Positions 53,225 to 62,086 are shown, counted from the stretch's first letter. The stretch is 64,000 nt of DNA from Nocardia abscessus (GCF_015477775.1 NZ_JADLQO010000005.1:410753-474752); one strand, 5' to 3'. The notes: generated by a model from the letters alone, not told the origin. A program made the numbers and translations.

Positions 53225-54073
53225 ATGTCCGATCGAACCGCGGGAATGACCGTACCCGCGGCCCGAACACGGGAGAGAACGCTGAGCGTCACCACTCTGG
53301 CGGCCGAGTTCCACGCGCCGTCGCTTACCGACTTCTTCCCTCCAGCTGTGCTGTTCGAGGGAACGCCGTTCGAACTCGATCGATTGATGCTGATCCGCAT
53401 TCTGATGTCGTTCGTTCTGGTCGGCGTGATGCTGCTGGCCTTCCGCTCGCCGAAGATCGTTCCGCGCGGCCTGCAGAATGTCGCCGAAATCGGGTTGGTC
53501 TTCGTCAAGGAGCAGATCTGCGAAGAGGTGCTCGGCAAGGACACCGGGCGCAAGTACTTCCCGCTGATCGCGACGATCTTCTTCACGGTCCTCTTTCTGA
53601 ACTTCTCCGGCGTCGTTCCGGGGTTGAACATCTCGTCGAATGCTCGAATCGGCATGCCGCTGGTGCTGGCCGTCGTCGCGTACCTGGCGTTCAACTACGT
53701 CGGTATCAAGAAGTACGGCTTCCTCACCTACATGCGCAGCAGCATCGTCGTTCCGAATGTTCCCCCCGCGCTGCACGTGCTGCTGATTCCGATCGAGTTC
53801 GTCTCGACCTTCATCCTGCGTCCGTTCACGCTGACCGTCCGACTCATGGCGAACATGCTGGCCGGCCACATCATGCTGGTGCTGTTCTTCAGCGCGACCT
53901 GGTTCTTCCTGTTCGACGCCGCCGCGTGGATGAAGGTGTTCTCGCCGTTCTCGCTGATCGCGGGACTCGGTTTCACGCTGTTCGAGCTGTTGGTCATCTT
54001 CCTGCAGGCTTACGTGTTTGCGCTGCTGACCGCCGTATACATCGGACTCGCGCAGCACGCGGCCGACCACTGA
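53225..54073 (+). CDS. atpB: F1Fo ATP synthase subunit a
   Basis: Subunit a (up to 282 aa) of the proton channel with about six membrane helices. The essential arginine lies in FTLTVRLMANMLAGHI. The start is uncertain: ATG 53225 and ATG 53246 lack ribosome sites. The family-like N-terminus begins at SVTTLAAEFHAP, directly after CTG 53282, which has GGGAGAG four bases upstream. A non-standard CTG start is therefore possible. First structural gene of atpBEFHAGDC. Confidence 0.93.
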   Translation: MSDRTAGMTVPAARTRERTLSVTTLAAEFHAPSLTDFFPPAVLFEGTPFELDRLMLIRILMSFVLVGVMLLAFRSPKIVPRGLQNVAEIGLVFVKEQICEEVLGKDTGRKYFPLIATIFFTVLFLNFSGVVPGLNISSNARIGMPLVLAVVAYLAFNYVGIKKYGFLTYMRSSIVVPNVPPALHVLLIPIEFVSTFILRPFTLTVRLMANMLAGHIMLVLFFSATWFFLFDAAAWMKVFSPFSLIAGLGFTLFELLVIFLQAYVFALLTAVYIGLAQHAADH

Positions 54074-54151
54074 CCTGACCGACACAACTACCGGAAACCT
54101 GCTGCACCACGCCGACCGGCGGGTGAGCAACAGAAAGGGAATGGAAGACTC

Positions 54152-54400
54152 ATGAGCCTCGCTTACCTGGCCCAGGAAGCCGCCACGAACGAGAGCACCT
54201 TCAAGGGCCTGGGCGCCGTCGGCTACGGTCTCGCCGCGATCGGCCCCGGCATCGGCGTCGGTATCGTCGTCGGCAAGGCGATCGAAGGCATCGCGCGTCA
54301 GCCTGAGCTGCAGGGCACCATCCGCACCAACATGTTCCTCGGTATCGCGTTCACCGAGGCGCTGGCCCTCATCGGTCTCGTCGCCGGCTTCATTTTCTGA
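54152..54400 (+). CDS. atpE: F1Fo ATP synthase subunit c
   Basis: An 82-aa hairpin of two membrane helices forming the rotor ring. The proton-carrying glutamate is Glu69 in AFTEALALIGLV, and the polar loop is ARQPELQG. Aligned with M. tuberculosis AtpE, the positions for bedaquiline contacts read Val36 (Asp28), Leu71 (Ala63), Ala72 (Tyr64) and Ile74 (Ile66). AAAGGGAATGG precedes the ATG. Confidence 0.97.
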   Translation: MSLAYLAQEAATNESTFKGLGAVGYGLAAIGPGIGVGIVVGKAIEGIARQPELQGTIRTNMFLGIAFTEALALIGLVAGFIF

Positions 54401-54405
54401 TTCCG

Positions 54406-54966
54406 ATGTACGAGTCAGTTTTGCTCGCCGCGGCGGAGGGAGAGGATGTGAATCCTCTCGTCCCCGAAACGTATGACATCGTCTGGTCGATCGTCTGCGT
54501 CCTCATCATCGGAATCCTGTTCTACAAGTACGTGGTTCCGCGCCTGATGAAGACGCTCGACGAGCGTTCCGAGAAGATCGAAGGCGGCATCGCTCGCGCC
54601 GAAGCCGCGCAGGAAGAAGCTCAGCTCACCCTGCAGCAGTACCAGCAGCAGCTGGCCGAAGCCCGGCTCGAGGCCGCTCGCATCCGCGAGGACGCGCGCA
54701 CCCAGGGCCAGGAGATCCTGGCGCAGATGCGCTCGGACGCCCAGGCCGAAGCCGACCGCATCATCGCGGCGGGCCACACCCAGCTGGAAGCACAGCGCCA
54801 GCAGATCCTGACCGAGCTGCGCTCGGAAGTCGGCCGCACGGCCGTCGACCTGGCCGAGAAGATCATCGGGCAGTCGGTGTCCGACGAGGCCAAGCAGGCC
54901 ACGTCGATCGACCGGTTCCTCGACGAACTCGATCAGGCCGACGCAGGCATCGGGGTCGGAAGGTAG
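54406..54966 (+). CDS. atpF: F1Fo ATP synthase subunit b
   Basis: A 186-aa stator subunit. One N-terminal membrane helix (TYDIVWSIVCVLIIGILFYKY) is followed by a long charged coiled coil rich in Ala, Glu and Gln (residues ~50-165). It starts five bases after atpE. Only one b-type gene is present, and atpH is not fused to a second b subunit as it is in mycobacteria. Confidence 0.96.
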   Translation: MYESVLLAAAEGEDVNPLVPETYDIVWSIVCVLIIGILFYKYVVPRLMKTLDERSEKIEGGIARAEAAQEEAQLTLQQYQQQLAEARLEAARIREDARTQGQEILAQMRSDAQAEADRIIAAGHTQLEAQRQQILTELRSEVGRTAVDLAEKIIGQSVSDEAKQATSIDRFLDELDQADAGIGVGR

Positions 54967-54985
54967 CGACGCGAAAGTGAGAAGC

Positions 54986-55795
54986 ATGTACGCAGCGAGC
55001 CGCGAGGCCAGTGCCCGGTCTCGGGAGGCGCTTCGGGCCGCTCTGACCGGAAGCGACAGTGCCGCGGCCACGACGGGCTCGGAACTGTTCGCCGTTGTCG
55101 CCGTGCTGGACGACCAGCGTTCGCTGCGTGTGGCGCTCGCGGACGTGTCGGTGCCGGGTTCCGCGCGTGCGGAACTCTGCGAGCGGGTCTTCGGCGGCAA
55201 GGTCAGCGCTGCCACGCTGGCAGTGCTGACCACCGCGGTGGCCCAGAACTGGTCGCGCACCTCCGACCTGGTCGGCACCTTGGTGCTGCTCGGCCAGGAG
55301 GCGTTGCTGGAGTCGGCGGCCCAGCGTGGCCGGCTCGAAGCGGTCGAGGACGAGCTGTTCCGGCTCGGCCGGATCATCAGCGACAACCCGGAGCTGGAGC
55401 AGGCGCTGTCGGATCGGTCGCAGCCGGATTCGGCCAAGCGCGAGCTGATCAACCAGCTGCTGACCGGTAAGACGGAGGCCATCACCCTGACCCTGGCGGA
55501 GCAGGTGGTGACCAGGCAGCGGTCGGGCATCGGCGCCGCCTTCGACGAACTGGCCGACCTCGCGGCGGCTCGCCGCGATCAGATCGTCGCGCATGTGCGC
55601 GCCGCGATCGGGCTCACCGAGCAGCAGCGCGACCGGCTGGCCGCCTCGCTGCGGCGCATCTACGGCCAGGCGACCACGGTGCACATCCAGGTCGACCCGA
55701 GTTTGCTGAGCGGAGTCGTGGTGCGCGTCGGTGACGACGTGATCGACGGCAGCGCCCTCGGCCGACTGGAGAAGCTGCGCCGGGCACTGGCCTAG
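54986..55795 (+). CDS. atpH: F1Fo ATP synthase subunit delta
   Basis: A 269-aa delta subunit linking F1 to the b stalk. The C-terminal signature VHIQVDPSLLSGVVVRVGDD and DGSALGRLEKLRRAL are intact. It is longer than the ~180-aa E. coli protein owing to an extended middle, as in related Nocardiaceae, yet lacks the N-terminal b domain of the mycobacterial b-delta fusion. ATG 54986 was chosen (MYAASREASA); GTG 54977 is possible. Confidence 0.94.
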   Translation: MYAASREASARSREALRAALTGSDSAAATTGSELFAVVAVLDDQRSLRVALADVSVPGSARAELCERVFGGKVSAATLAVLTTAVAQNWSRTSDLVGTLVLLGQEALLESAAQRGRLEAVEDELFRLGRIISDNPELEQALSDRSQPDSAKRELINQLLTGKTEAITLTLAEQVVTRQRSGIGAAFDELADLAAARRDQIVAHVRAAIGLTEQQRDRLAASLRRIYGQATTVHIQVDPSLLSGVVVRVGDDVIDGSALGRLEKLRRALA

Positions 55796-55848
55796 CGCGC
55801 TTCCACCACCCCGACATTCCAGACCCAGACAGCGAGAGCAGGAAGAAC

Positions 55849-57486
55849 ATGGCGGAGCTGACGATCTCCTCCGATGAGATCCGTAGCGCGATCGAGAGCT
55901 ACACCAAGAGCTACACCCCCGAGACCTCCATCGAAGAAGTCGGTGTGGTCACCGACACCAGTGACGGCATCGCGCACGTCAGCGGCCTGCCTTCGGCGAT
56001 GGCCAACGAGCTGCTCGAGTTCCCGGGCGGCGTGCTCGGCGTCGCGCTCAACCTCGAGGACCGTGAGATCGGTGCGGTCATCCTCGGCGAGTTCGCCGAG
56101 ATCGAGGAGGGCCAGGAGGTCCGCCGGACCGGTGACGTGCTCTCGGTTCCGGTCGGCGACAAGTTCCTCGGCCGCGTGGTGAACCCGCTCGGCCAGCCGA
56201 TCGACGGCCTCGGCGAGATCGAGTCCGAGGAACAGCGCGTGCTCGAGCTGCAGGCCGCGTCCGTGCTGGAACGTCAGCCGGTCGAGGAGCCGCTGGCCAC
56301 CGGCATCACCGCGATCGACGCGCTGACCGCCATCGGCCGCGGCCAGCGTCAGCTGATCATCGGCGACCGCAAGACCGGCAAGACCGCGGTCTGCATCGAC
56401 GCGATCCTGAACCAGAAGGCCAACTGGGAGACCGGCGACCCGAAGAAGCAGGTGCGCTGCATCTACGTCGCCATCGGCCAGAAGGGCTCCACCATCGCGG
56501 GCGTGAAGGCCGCGCTGGAGCAGCACGGCGCGCTGGAGTACACCACCATCGTCGCCGCCCCGGCCTCCGACTCCGCCGGCTTCAAGTGGCTGGCCCCCTA
56601 CACCGGTTCGGCCATCGGCCAGCACTGGATGTACCAGGGCAAGCACGTGCTCATCGTGTTCGACGACCTGACCAAGCAGGCCGAGGCCTACCGCGCCATC
56701 TCGCTGCTGCTGCGTCGCCCGCCGGGCCGCGAGGCCTACCCCGGTGACGTCTTCTACCTGCACTCCCGCCTGCTGGAGCGTTGCGCGAAGCTGTCCGACG
56801 AGCTGGGCGCGGGCTCGATGACCGGTCTGCCGATCATCGAGACCAAGGCCAACGACATCTCGGCGTTCATCCCGACCAACGTCATCTCCATTACCGACGG
56901 CCAGGTCTTCCTCGAGTCCGACCTGTTCAACAAGGGCGTTCGCCCGGCGATCAACGTCGGTACCTCGGTCTCCCGCGTCGGTGGCGCCGCCCAGACCAAG
57001 GGTATGAAGAAGGTGGCGGGCTCGCTGCGTCTGGAGCTGGCGCAGTACCGCGAGCTGGAGGCGTTCTCCGCCTTCGCCTCCGACCTGGACGCGGCCTCGC
57101 TGGCCCAGCTCGAGCGCGGCGCCCGCTGGGTCGAGCTGCTCAAGCAGGACCAGTACTCGCCGGTGCCGGTGGAGGACCAGATCATCTCGATCTACCTGGT
57201 CGACCGCGGCCACTTCGACTCCGTCCCGGTCGGCGACATCCGCCGCTTCAACGCCGAACTGCTGGAGGACCTGCACCGCAGCGCCGCCGACGCGTTCAAG
57301 GCGATCGAGGGCGGCAAGGTGCTCGACGGCGAGGCGGCCGAGCAGATCGAGGCGGCCACCAAGAAGTTCTTGGGGACCTTCCTCACCTCCGACGGCACTC
57401 CGGTGGTGAACGAGGCCGAGGCGGGCCAGCTCGACCACGAAGAGGTCGAGTCGCTGTCGGTCACCCGCAAGCACGTCGAGAAGTAA
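55849..57486 (+). CDS. atpA: F1Fo ATP synthase subunit alpha
   Basis: A 545-aa non-catalytic nucleotide-binding subunit. Walker A is GDRKTGKTA (residues ~172-180), with FDDLTKQAEAYRAISLLLRRPPGREAYPG in two adjoining conserved runs. Compared with E. coli (513 aa) it has an acidic C-terminal tail of about 30 residues (NEAEAGQLDHEEVESLSV onward). Mycobacterial alpha has a tail there that limits ATP hydrolysis. A repeat unit occupies the gap to atpG. Confidence 0.97.
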   Translation: MAELTISSDEIRSAIESYTKSYTPETSIEEVGVVTDTSDGIAHVSGLPSAMANELLEFPGGVLGVALNLEDREIGAVILGEFAEIEEGQEVRRTGDVLSVPVGDKFLGRVVNPLGQPIDGLGEIESEEQRVLELQAASVLERQPVEEPLATGITAIDALTAIGRGQRQLIIGDRKTGKTAVCIDAILNQKANWETGDPKKQVRCIYVAIGQKGSTIAGVKAALEQHGALEYTTIVAAPASDSAGFKWLAPYTGSAIGQHWMYQGKHVLIVFDDLTKQAEAYRAISLLLRRPPGREAYPGDVFYLHSRLLERCAKLSDELGAGSMTGLPIIETKANDISAFIPTNVISITDGQVFLESDLFNKGVRPAINVGTSVSRVGGAAQTKGMKKVAGSLRLELAQYRELEAFSAFASDLDAASLAQLERGARWVELLKQDQYSPVPVEDQIISIYLVDRGHFDSVPVGDIRRFNAELLEDLHRSAADAFKAIEGGKVLDGEAAEQIEAATKKFLGTFLTSDGTPVVNEAEAGQLDHEEVESLSVTRKHVEK

Positions 57487-57520
57487 CGCGAGCCCGCAAA
57501 TGCGCTATTCGATCCGCGGC

Positions 57521-57590
57521 AGGAGCCAGGGGCACGAAGGAGGAAGCTTGCGCAACCTCGTCGTGTCCCGCGAATGCCGCCAATCCAACG
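57521..57590 (+). repeat. single copy of the ~75-bp repeat family upstream of atpG
   Basis: The unit contains GGGGCACGAAGGAGGAAGCT, then TTGCGCAACC and TCCCGCGAATGCCGCC, matching the order of blocks in the units at 58604 and, more loosely, 21174. It lies between atpA and atpG without a gene of its own. It is the most diverged copy. Confidence 0.65.
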
Positions 57591-57618
57591 CAGGGAATGA
57601 AGGGAGTGTGAACCGCTG

Positions 57619-58590
57619 ATGGCAAGCTTGCGTGAATTGCGCTCCCGCATTCGTGGTGTGAATTCGATCAAGAAGATCACCAAGGCCCAAGAGCTGATCG
57701 CGACCTCGCGCATCTCCAAGGCCCAGGCCAGGGTCGCGGCCGCGAAGCCGTACGCCGAGGAGATCACCAAGGTCCTCAGCGAGCTGGCCAGCGCGTCGAA
57801 GAACCTTTCGCATCCGCTGCTGACCGAGCGCCCCAACCCGCGCCGGGCGGCCGTGCTGGTGATCACAAGTGACAGCGGCATGTGCGGTGGCTACAACTCG
57901 AACGTGCTCAAGCGCGCCGAAGAGCTGATGACCACCCTGCGCGACGAAGGCAAGGAGCCGGTGCTCTACGTCATGGGCAACAAGGGCCTGACGTACTACG
58001 CCTTCCGCGACCGTCCCTACGTGTCGGCGTGGACCGGGTTCTCGCAGCAGCCGAAGTACACCGATGCTTCGGCCGCCTGCCACCACCTGGTGGACGCCTT
58101 CATGGCGGGCTCCGACGGCGCGGTTCCCGCTCCGAACGGAACGGGCGACATCGCCGGTGTCGACGAGCTGCACGTGGTGTACACCCGCTTCGTCTCGATG
58201 TTGACGCAGACCCCTGAGGTGCGCCGTTTGGCGCCGATCCAGGTGAGCTACGTCGACGAGAACTTCGACCTGGGTGAGGACATCGTGTCGGATTCGCCGA
58301 CCGCGGATGTCCACGCGCAGTACGAATTCGAGCCCGACGCCGATGTGCTGCTGGCGGCGCTGCTGCCGAAGTACGTCAATACGCGTATCTACGCGTCGTT
58401 GCTCGAGGCAGCGGCATCCGAGTCCGCGGCTCGGCGCACCGCAATGAAGGCCGCCACCGACAACGCCAACGAACTCGCGAGTGTGCTCCAGCGCGAGGCG
58501 AACTCGGTGCGTCAGGCCCAGATCACGCAGGAAATCAGCGAAATCGTCGGCGGCGTGAACGCGCTGGCGTCGAGCTCGGACCGCGACTGA
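57619..58590 (+). CDS. atpG: F1Fo ATP synthase subunit gamma
   Basis: A 323-aa central-shaft subunit. The N-terminal helix LRELRSRIRGVNSIKKITKA and the C-terminal helix RRTAMKAATDNANELASVLQ form the coiled coil; SDSGMCGGYNSNVLK is conserved. It is longer than the ~287-aa E. coli protein, with insertions around residues 160-215, as in other Mycobacteriales. Repeat units precede and follow it. Confidence 0.96.
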   Translation: MASLRELRSRIRGVNSIKKITKAQELIATSRISKAQARVAAAKPYAEEITKVLSELASASKNLSHPLLTERPNPRRAAVLVITSDSGMCGGYNSNVLKRAEELMTTLRDEGKEPVLYVMGNKGLTYYAFRDRPYVSAWTGFSQQPKYTDASAACHHLVDAFMAGSDGAVPAPNGTGDIAGVDELHVVYTRFVSMLTQTPEVRRLAPIQVSYVDENFDLGEDIVSDSPTADVHAQYEFEPDADVLLAALLPKYVNTRIYASLLEAAASESAARRTAMKAATDNANELASVLQREANSVRQAQITQEISEIVGGVNALASSSDRD

Positions 58591-58603
58591 GCGCCATACG
58601 CGG

Positions 58604-58753
58604 CCTGAGCGACGGGCACGTAGGAGGAAGCGTGCGTAACCACGGAGGGCCCCGCGAGGGCCGCCGACCAGACCCCGCCTGAGGCACGGGGCCGGAAGCG
58701 GAAGCGTGCGCAACCACGAAGGCCCCCCGAAGGCCGCACATCGACACGGAGAG
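58604..58753 (+). repeat. two tandem 74-bp repeats upstream of atpD
   Basis: CCTGAG at 58604 and 58678, and AGCGTGCG at 58629 and 58703, mark two units with a 74-bp period. Both contain AACCACG followed by a hairpin of the type GGCCC-CGCGA-GGGCC. They belong to the same family as the three units at 21174 and the unit at 57521. They fill most of the gap between atpG and atpD. Confidence 0.85.
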
Positions 58754-58764
58754 AACCAACACCA

Positions 58765-60213
58765 ATGACCGCAGCTGTCACTCAAGACAACACGAGCCGG
58801 ACCGGCGCCGCCGCGGGCCGCGTCGTCCGGGTCATCGGGCCCGTCGTGGACGTCGAGTTCCCGCGCGGAGCCATCCCCGCGCTGTTCAACGCTCTGCACG
58901 CCGAGATCGCCCTGACCTCGGTGGCCAAGACTCTGACCCTCGAGGTCGCTCAGCACCTCGGCGACAACATCGTGCGCACCATCTCGATGCAGCCGACCGA
59001 CGGCCTGGTCCGCGGCGCCACCGTGACCGACACCGGCAAGCCGATCTCGGTGCCGGTCGGTGACGTGGTCAAGGGCCACGTCTTCAACGCGCTGGGCGAC
59101 TGCCTGGACACCCCCGGCCTCGGCCGTGAGGGCGAGCAGTGGGGCATCCACCGCAAGCCGCCGTCGTTCGACCAGCTCGAGGGCAAGACCGAGCTGCTCG
59201 AAACGGGCATCAAGGTCATCGACCTGCTCACCCCGTACGTGAAGGGTGGCAAGATCGGTCTGTTCGGTGGCGCCGGCGTCGGCAAGACCGTTCTGATCCA
59301 GGAGATGATCACCCGTATCGCCCGGGAGTTCTCCGGTACCTCCGTGTTCGCCGGCGTCGGCGAGCGCACCCGTGAGGGCACCGACCTGCACCTGGAGATG
59401 GAAGAGATGGGCGTCCTCCAGGACACCGCCCTCGTCTTCGGCCAGATGGACGAGCCGCCGGGCACCCGTATGCGCGTCGCCCTCTCGGCCCTGACCATGG
59501 CCGAGTACTTCCGCGACGTGCAGCACCAGGACGTGCTGCTGTTCATCGACAACATCTTCCGGTTCACCCAGGCCGGTTCCGAGGTGTCGACCCTGCTCGG
59601 CCGCATGCCCTCCGCCGTCGGTTACCAGCCCACGCTGGCCGACGAGATGGGTGAGCTGCAGGAGCGCATCACCTCGACCCGTGGCCGGTCCATCACCTCG
59701 CTGCAGGCCATCTACGTGCCCGCCGACGACTACACCGACCCGGCCCCGGCGACCACCTTCGCCCACCTGGACGCGACGACCGAGCTCTCCCGCCCGATCT
59801 CGCAGAAGGGCATCTACCCGGCCGTCGACCCGCTGACCTCGACCTCCCGCATCCTGGAGGCCTCGATCGTCGGCGACCGGCACTTCCGGGTGGCCAACGA
59901 GGTGAAGCGGATCCTGCAGAAGTACAAGGAACTGCAGGACATCATCGCCATCCTCGGTATGGACGAGCTGTCGGAAGAGGACAAGGTCCTCGTCGGTCGC
60001 GCCCGTCGTCTGGAGAAGTTCCTCGGCCAGAACTTCATCGTGGCCGAGAAGTTCACCGGTCAGCCGGGTTCGGTCGTGCCGCTGGAGCAGACCATCGACG
60101 ACTTCGATCGTGTCTGCAAGGGCGAATTCGACAGCTACCCGGAGCAGGCCTTCAACAGCTGCGGTGGTCTCGACGACGTCGAGGCGGCCGCCAAGAAGAT
60201 CCTCGGAAAGTAG
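58765..60213 (+). CDS. atpD: F1Fo ATP synthase subunit beta
   Basis: A 482-aa catalytic subunit. Walker A is GGAGVGKTV (residues 168-176), Walker B is VLLFIDNIFRF, the catalytic Glu is in GVGERTREG, and the DELSEED region is present as MDELSEEDKVL. No ribosome-site-like AGGAGG stands close to the ATG; GAGAG lies 14 bases upstream. All conserved positions are intact. Confidence 0.98.
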   Translation: MTAAVTQDNTSRTGAAAGRVVRVIGPVVDVEFPRGAIPALFNALHAEIALTSVAKTLTLEVAQHLGDNIVRTISMQPTDGLVRGATVTDTGKPISVPVGDVVKGHVFNALGDCLDTPGLGREGEQWGIHRKPPSFDQLEGKTELLETGIKVIDLLTPYVKGGKIGLFGGAGVGKTVLIQEMITRIAREFSGTSVFAGVGERTREGTDLHLEMEEMGVLQDTALVFGQMDEPPGTRMRVALSALTMAEYFRDVQHQDVLLFIDNIFRFTQAGSEVSTLLGRMPSAVGYQPTLADEMGELQERITSTRGRSITSLQAIYVPADDYTDPAPATTFAHLDATTELSRPISQKGIYPAVDPLTSTSRILEASIVGDRHFRVANEVKRILQKYKELQDIIAILGMDELSEEDKVLVGRARRLEKFLGQNFIVAEKFTGQPGSVVPLEQTIDDFDRVCKGEFDSYPEQAFNSCGGLDDVEAAAKKILGK

Positions 60214-60219
60214 TCACCG

Positions 60220-60597
60220 ATGGCGGAAATGTCAGTCGATCTCGTCGCTGTCGAGCGACTGCTCTGGTCCGGCCAGGCGTCGTTCGTCAGCGCGCAGACC
60301 ACCGAGGGCCAGATCGGCATCATGGCCGGGCACGAGCCGTTGCTCGGCCAGCTGGTCGAGGGCGGCACCGTGACGATCGTGGACACCGACGGTCAGCGCA
60401 TCGTCGCCGCGGTGCACGGCGGCTTCTTCTCGGTCACCGCGAACTCGGTCCGGGTGCTCGCCGAGTCGGCGGAATTCGCCGACGAGGTGGACGTGGAGGC
60501 GGCCCGCCGGGTGCTGGCCGACTCCGACGCCAGCGAGGAGCAGCAGAAGGCGGCTCAGGCCCGGGTGCGCGCGGTCGAACAGGTCGCGAACGCCTGA
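60220..60597 (+). CDS. atpC: F1Fo ATP synthase subunit epsilon
   Basis: A 125-aa subunit with an N-terminal beta sandwich (GIMAGHEPLLGQL) and a short C-terminal helical part (AARRVLADSDASEEQQKAA), shorter than in E. coli as is usual in Mycobacteriales. It starts six bases after atpD and ends the operon; a strong hairpin follows. Confidence 0.96.
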   Translation: MAEMSVDLVAVERLLWSGQASFVSAQTTEGQIGIMAGHEPLLGQLVEGGTVTIVDTDGQRIVAAVHGGFFSVTANSVRVLAESAEFADEVDVEAARRVLADSDASEEQQKAAQARVRAVEQVANA

Positions 60598-60623
60598 TCG
60601 ACAACCTGTCATCGAGAACAAAT

Positions 60624-60660
60624 GCTGTCGGCGGTGAAGAGTCCCTTCACCGCCGACGGC
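60624..60660 (+). terminator. atp operon terminator
   Basis: GTCGGCGGTGAA (60627-60638) pairs perfectly with 60646-60657 across a 7-base loop. The stem extends by three more pairs including a G-U, followed by GTCTTTC. It lies 27 bp after atpC. Confidence 0.8.
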
Positions 60661-60846
60661 GTCTTTCAGGCGAGTCGGACACGGCCGGGCCATTTGTAAA
60701 CTCGGGGCCGTGATTGAATGGCCGCACGCGGTGTGAACATCAAGGCTCGACGGGCGCACAGCCTGCGTGCTCACGAAGAGCCTGTGGACACCGCCAATCG
60801 GATGCCGTGTCGACGACATGGCGGCGTAGCGAAGGGACGTACGGCA

Positions 60847-61281
60847 TTGCAAACCGGGATGGTTCTGCTGATCATTCTGGTGCTCACGCTCGTGTTCCTC
60901 GCGCTCGCCTCGACCTATCGCCTGATCATGTTGCGCCGCGGCGGAACTGCCGCGATCCTGCGCGTCCTCCCCGCTCGTGGCGGTCAGGGGTGGCGACACG
61001 GATTGATGCGCTACGACGAGGATCGGCTCGTCTTTTTCAAGCTCACCAGCCTGAAACTCGGCCCGGACTCCACCATTCGGCGGCAAGGCATCGAGATCGG
61101 TGATCGGCGCGGTCCCCGCGGCGACGAGTACGACATCATGACCGACGATATCGCCGTGATCGCGGTGTCCGATCGCACGGGCGACTTCGAACTCGCCCTG
61201 GATCGCGACTCCCTGACCGCTTTCCTGTCCTGGGTGGAATCACGCCCCTCCGACCGCACCCGCCGGATGCCGGGCCTGTAG
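60847..61281 (+). CDS. DUF2550 family membrane protein
   Basis: A 144-aa single-pass protein (helix VLLIILVLTLVFLALASTYR) with a cytoplasmic DUF2550 domain (RRGGTAAILRVLP, then GWRHGLMRYDEDRLVFFKL). It is the homologue of Rv1312, always downstream of atpC in this order of bacteria; function unknown. TTG 60847 is favoured because GAAGGGACG lies six bases upstream; ATG 60859 is the alternative. The open frame from 60718 adds an unrelated Arg/His-rich piece. Confidence 0.8.
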   Translation: MQTGMVLLIILVLTLVFLALASTYRLIMLRRGGTAAILRVLPARGGQGWRHGLMRYDEDRLVFFKLTSLKLGPDSTIRRQGIEIGDRRGPRGDEYDIMTDDIAVIAVSDRTGDFELALDRDSLTAFLSWVESRPSDRTRRMPGL

Positions 61282-61333
61282 TAAGCGCGTTCCCGCCCGG
61301 ACTTCCTCCGGCTGCTCCCGCTAGGGTTGTGCT

Positions 61334-61915
61334 GTGAGCGTGCATCTGACGCGGATCTATACCCGAACCGGCGACGACGGGACCACGGGATTGAGCGATT
61401 TCTCCCGGGTCGCGAAGACCGACCCCCGATTGGTCGCCTACGCCGACTGCGATGAGACGAACGCCGCCATCGGTGTGGCGATCGCGCTCGGCGGGCCGGA
61501 GGAGACGATGCACGCGGTGCTGCGGCAGATACAGAACGATCTGTTCGATGCCGGAGCCGACCTCTCCACACCCGTGGTGGCGGAGCCGAAGTATCCGCCG
61601 TTGCGGGTCACCCAGCCCTACATCGACCGGCTCGAAGCATGGTGCGACGACTTCAACGCCGAACTGCCCGCGCTCGATTCGTTCATCCTGCCCGGCGGTA
61701 CGCCGCTGGCGGCCCTGCTGCACACCGCTCGCACGGTCGCCCGTCGTGCGGAGCGCTCGGCCTGGGCCGCGATCGAGGCGCATCCGGAGGACACCGGCGT
61801 CCTGCCCGCCAAGTACCTCAATCGCCTGTCGGATCTGCTGTTCATACTCAGCCGGGTGGCGAATCCCGGCGGCGATATCCTGTGGAAGCCCGGCGGACGA
61901 CAGCCGAGCGCCTGA
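61334..61915 (+). CDS. corrinoid adenosyltransferase, PduO type
   Basis: A 193-aa ATP:cob(I)alamin adenosyltransferase. The ATP-binding N-terminus IYTRTGDDGTTGLSDFSR, the DECNA-like YADCDETNAAIG and the C-terminal LPAKYLNRLSDLLFILSR are all visible. It makes adenosylcobalamin, the cofactor of IcmF in this window. TAGGGT (61322-61327) stands six bases before the GTG, so the message is leaderless. In mycobacteria the homologue sits in the same place but on the opposite strand. Confidence 0.93.
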   Translation: MSVHLTRIYTRTGDDGTTGLSDFSRVAKTDPRLVAYADCDETNAAIGVAIALGGPEETMHAVLRQIQNDLFDAGADLSTPVVAEPKYPPLRVTQPYIDRLEAWCDDFNAELPALDSFILPGGTPLAALLHTARTVARRAERSAWAAIEAHPEDTGVLPAKYLNRLSDLLFILSRVANPGGDILWKPGGRQPSA

Positions 61916-62086
61916 TCGCGTAGCACCGGAGGCGAGTACCCGAGCGATCACGGGGTATGGCCGGCAAGGCGAAGGGATCACCTCGCCGGCCCGCAAAACT
62001 CACCCCGAGGCACTCGCTCGAACGGCGAAAATGTCCGGAGGCGAGGGGAGTCGTGGAGACGCGGCACCGTAGTGCGCCGCCCCAAC

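Noticed and set aside
57505..59883. 792-codon open frame antisense to atpG and atpD
   Set aside because: A by-product of high GC in the third codon position. The plus-strand proteins are highly conserved, and the antisense product has no family features.
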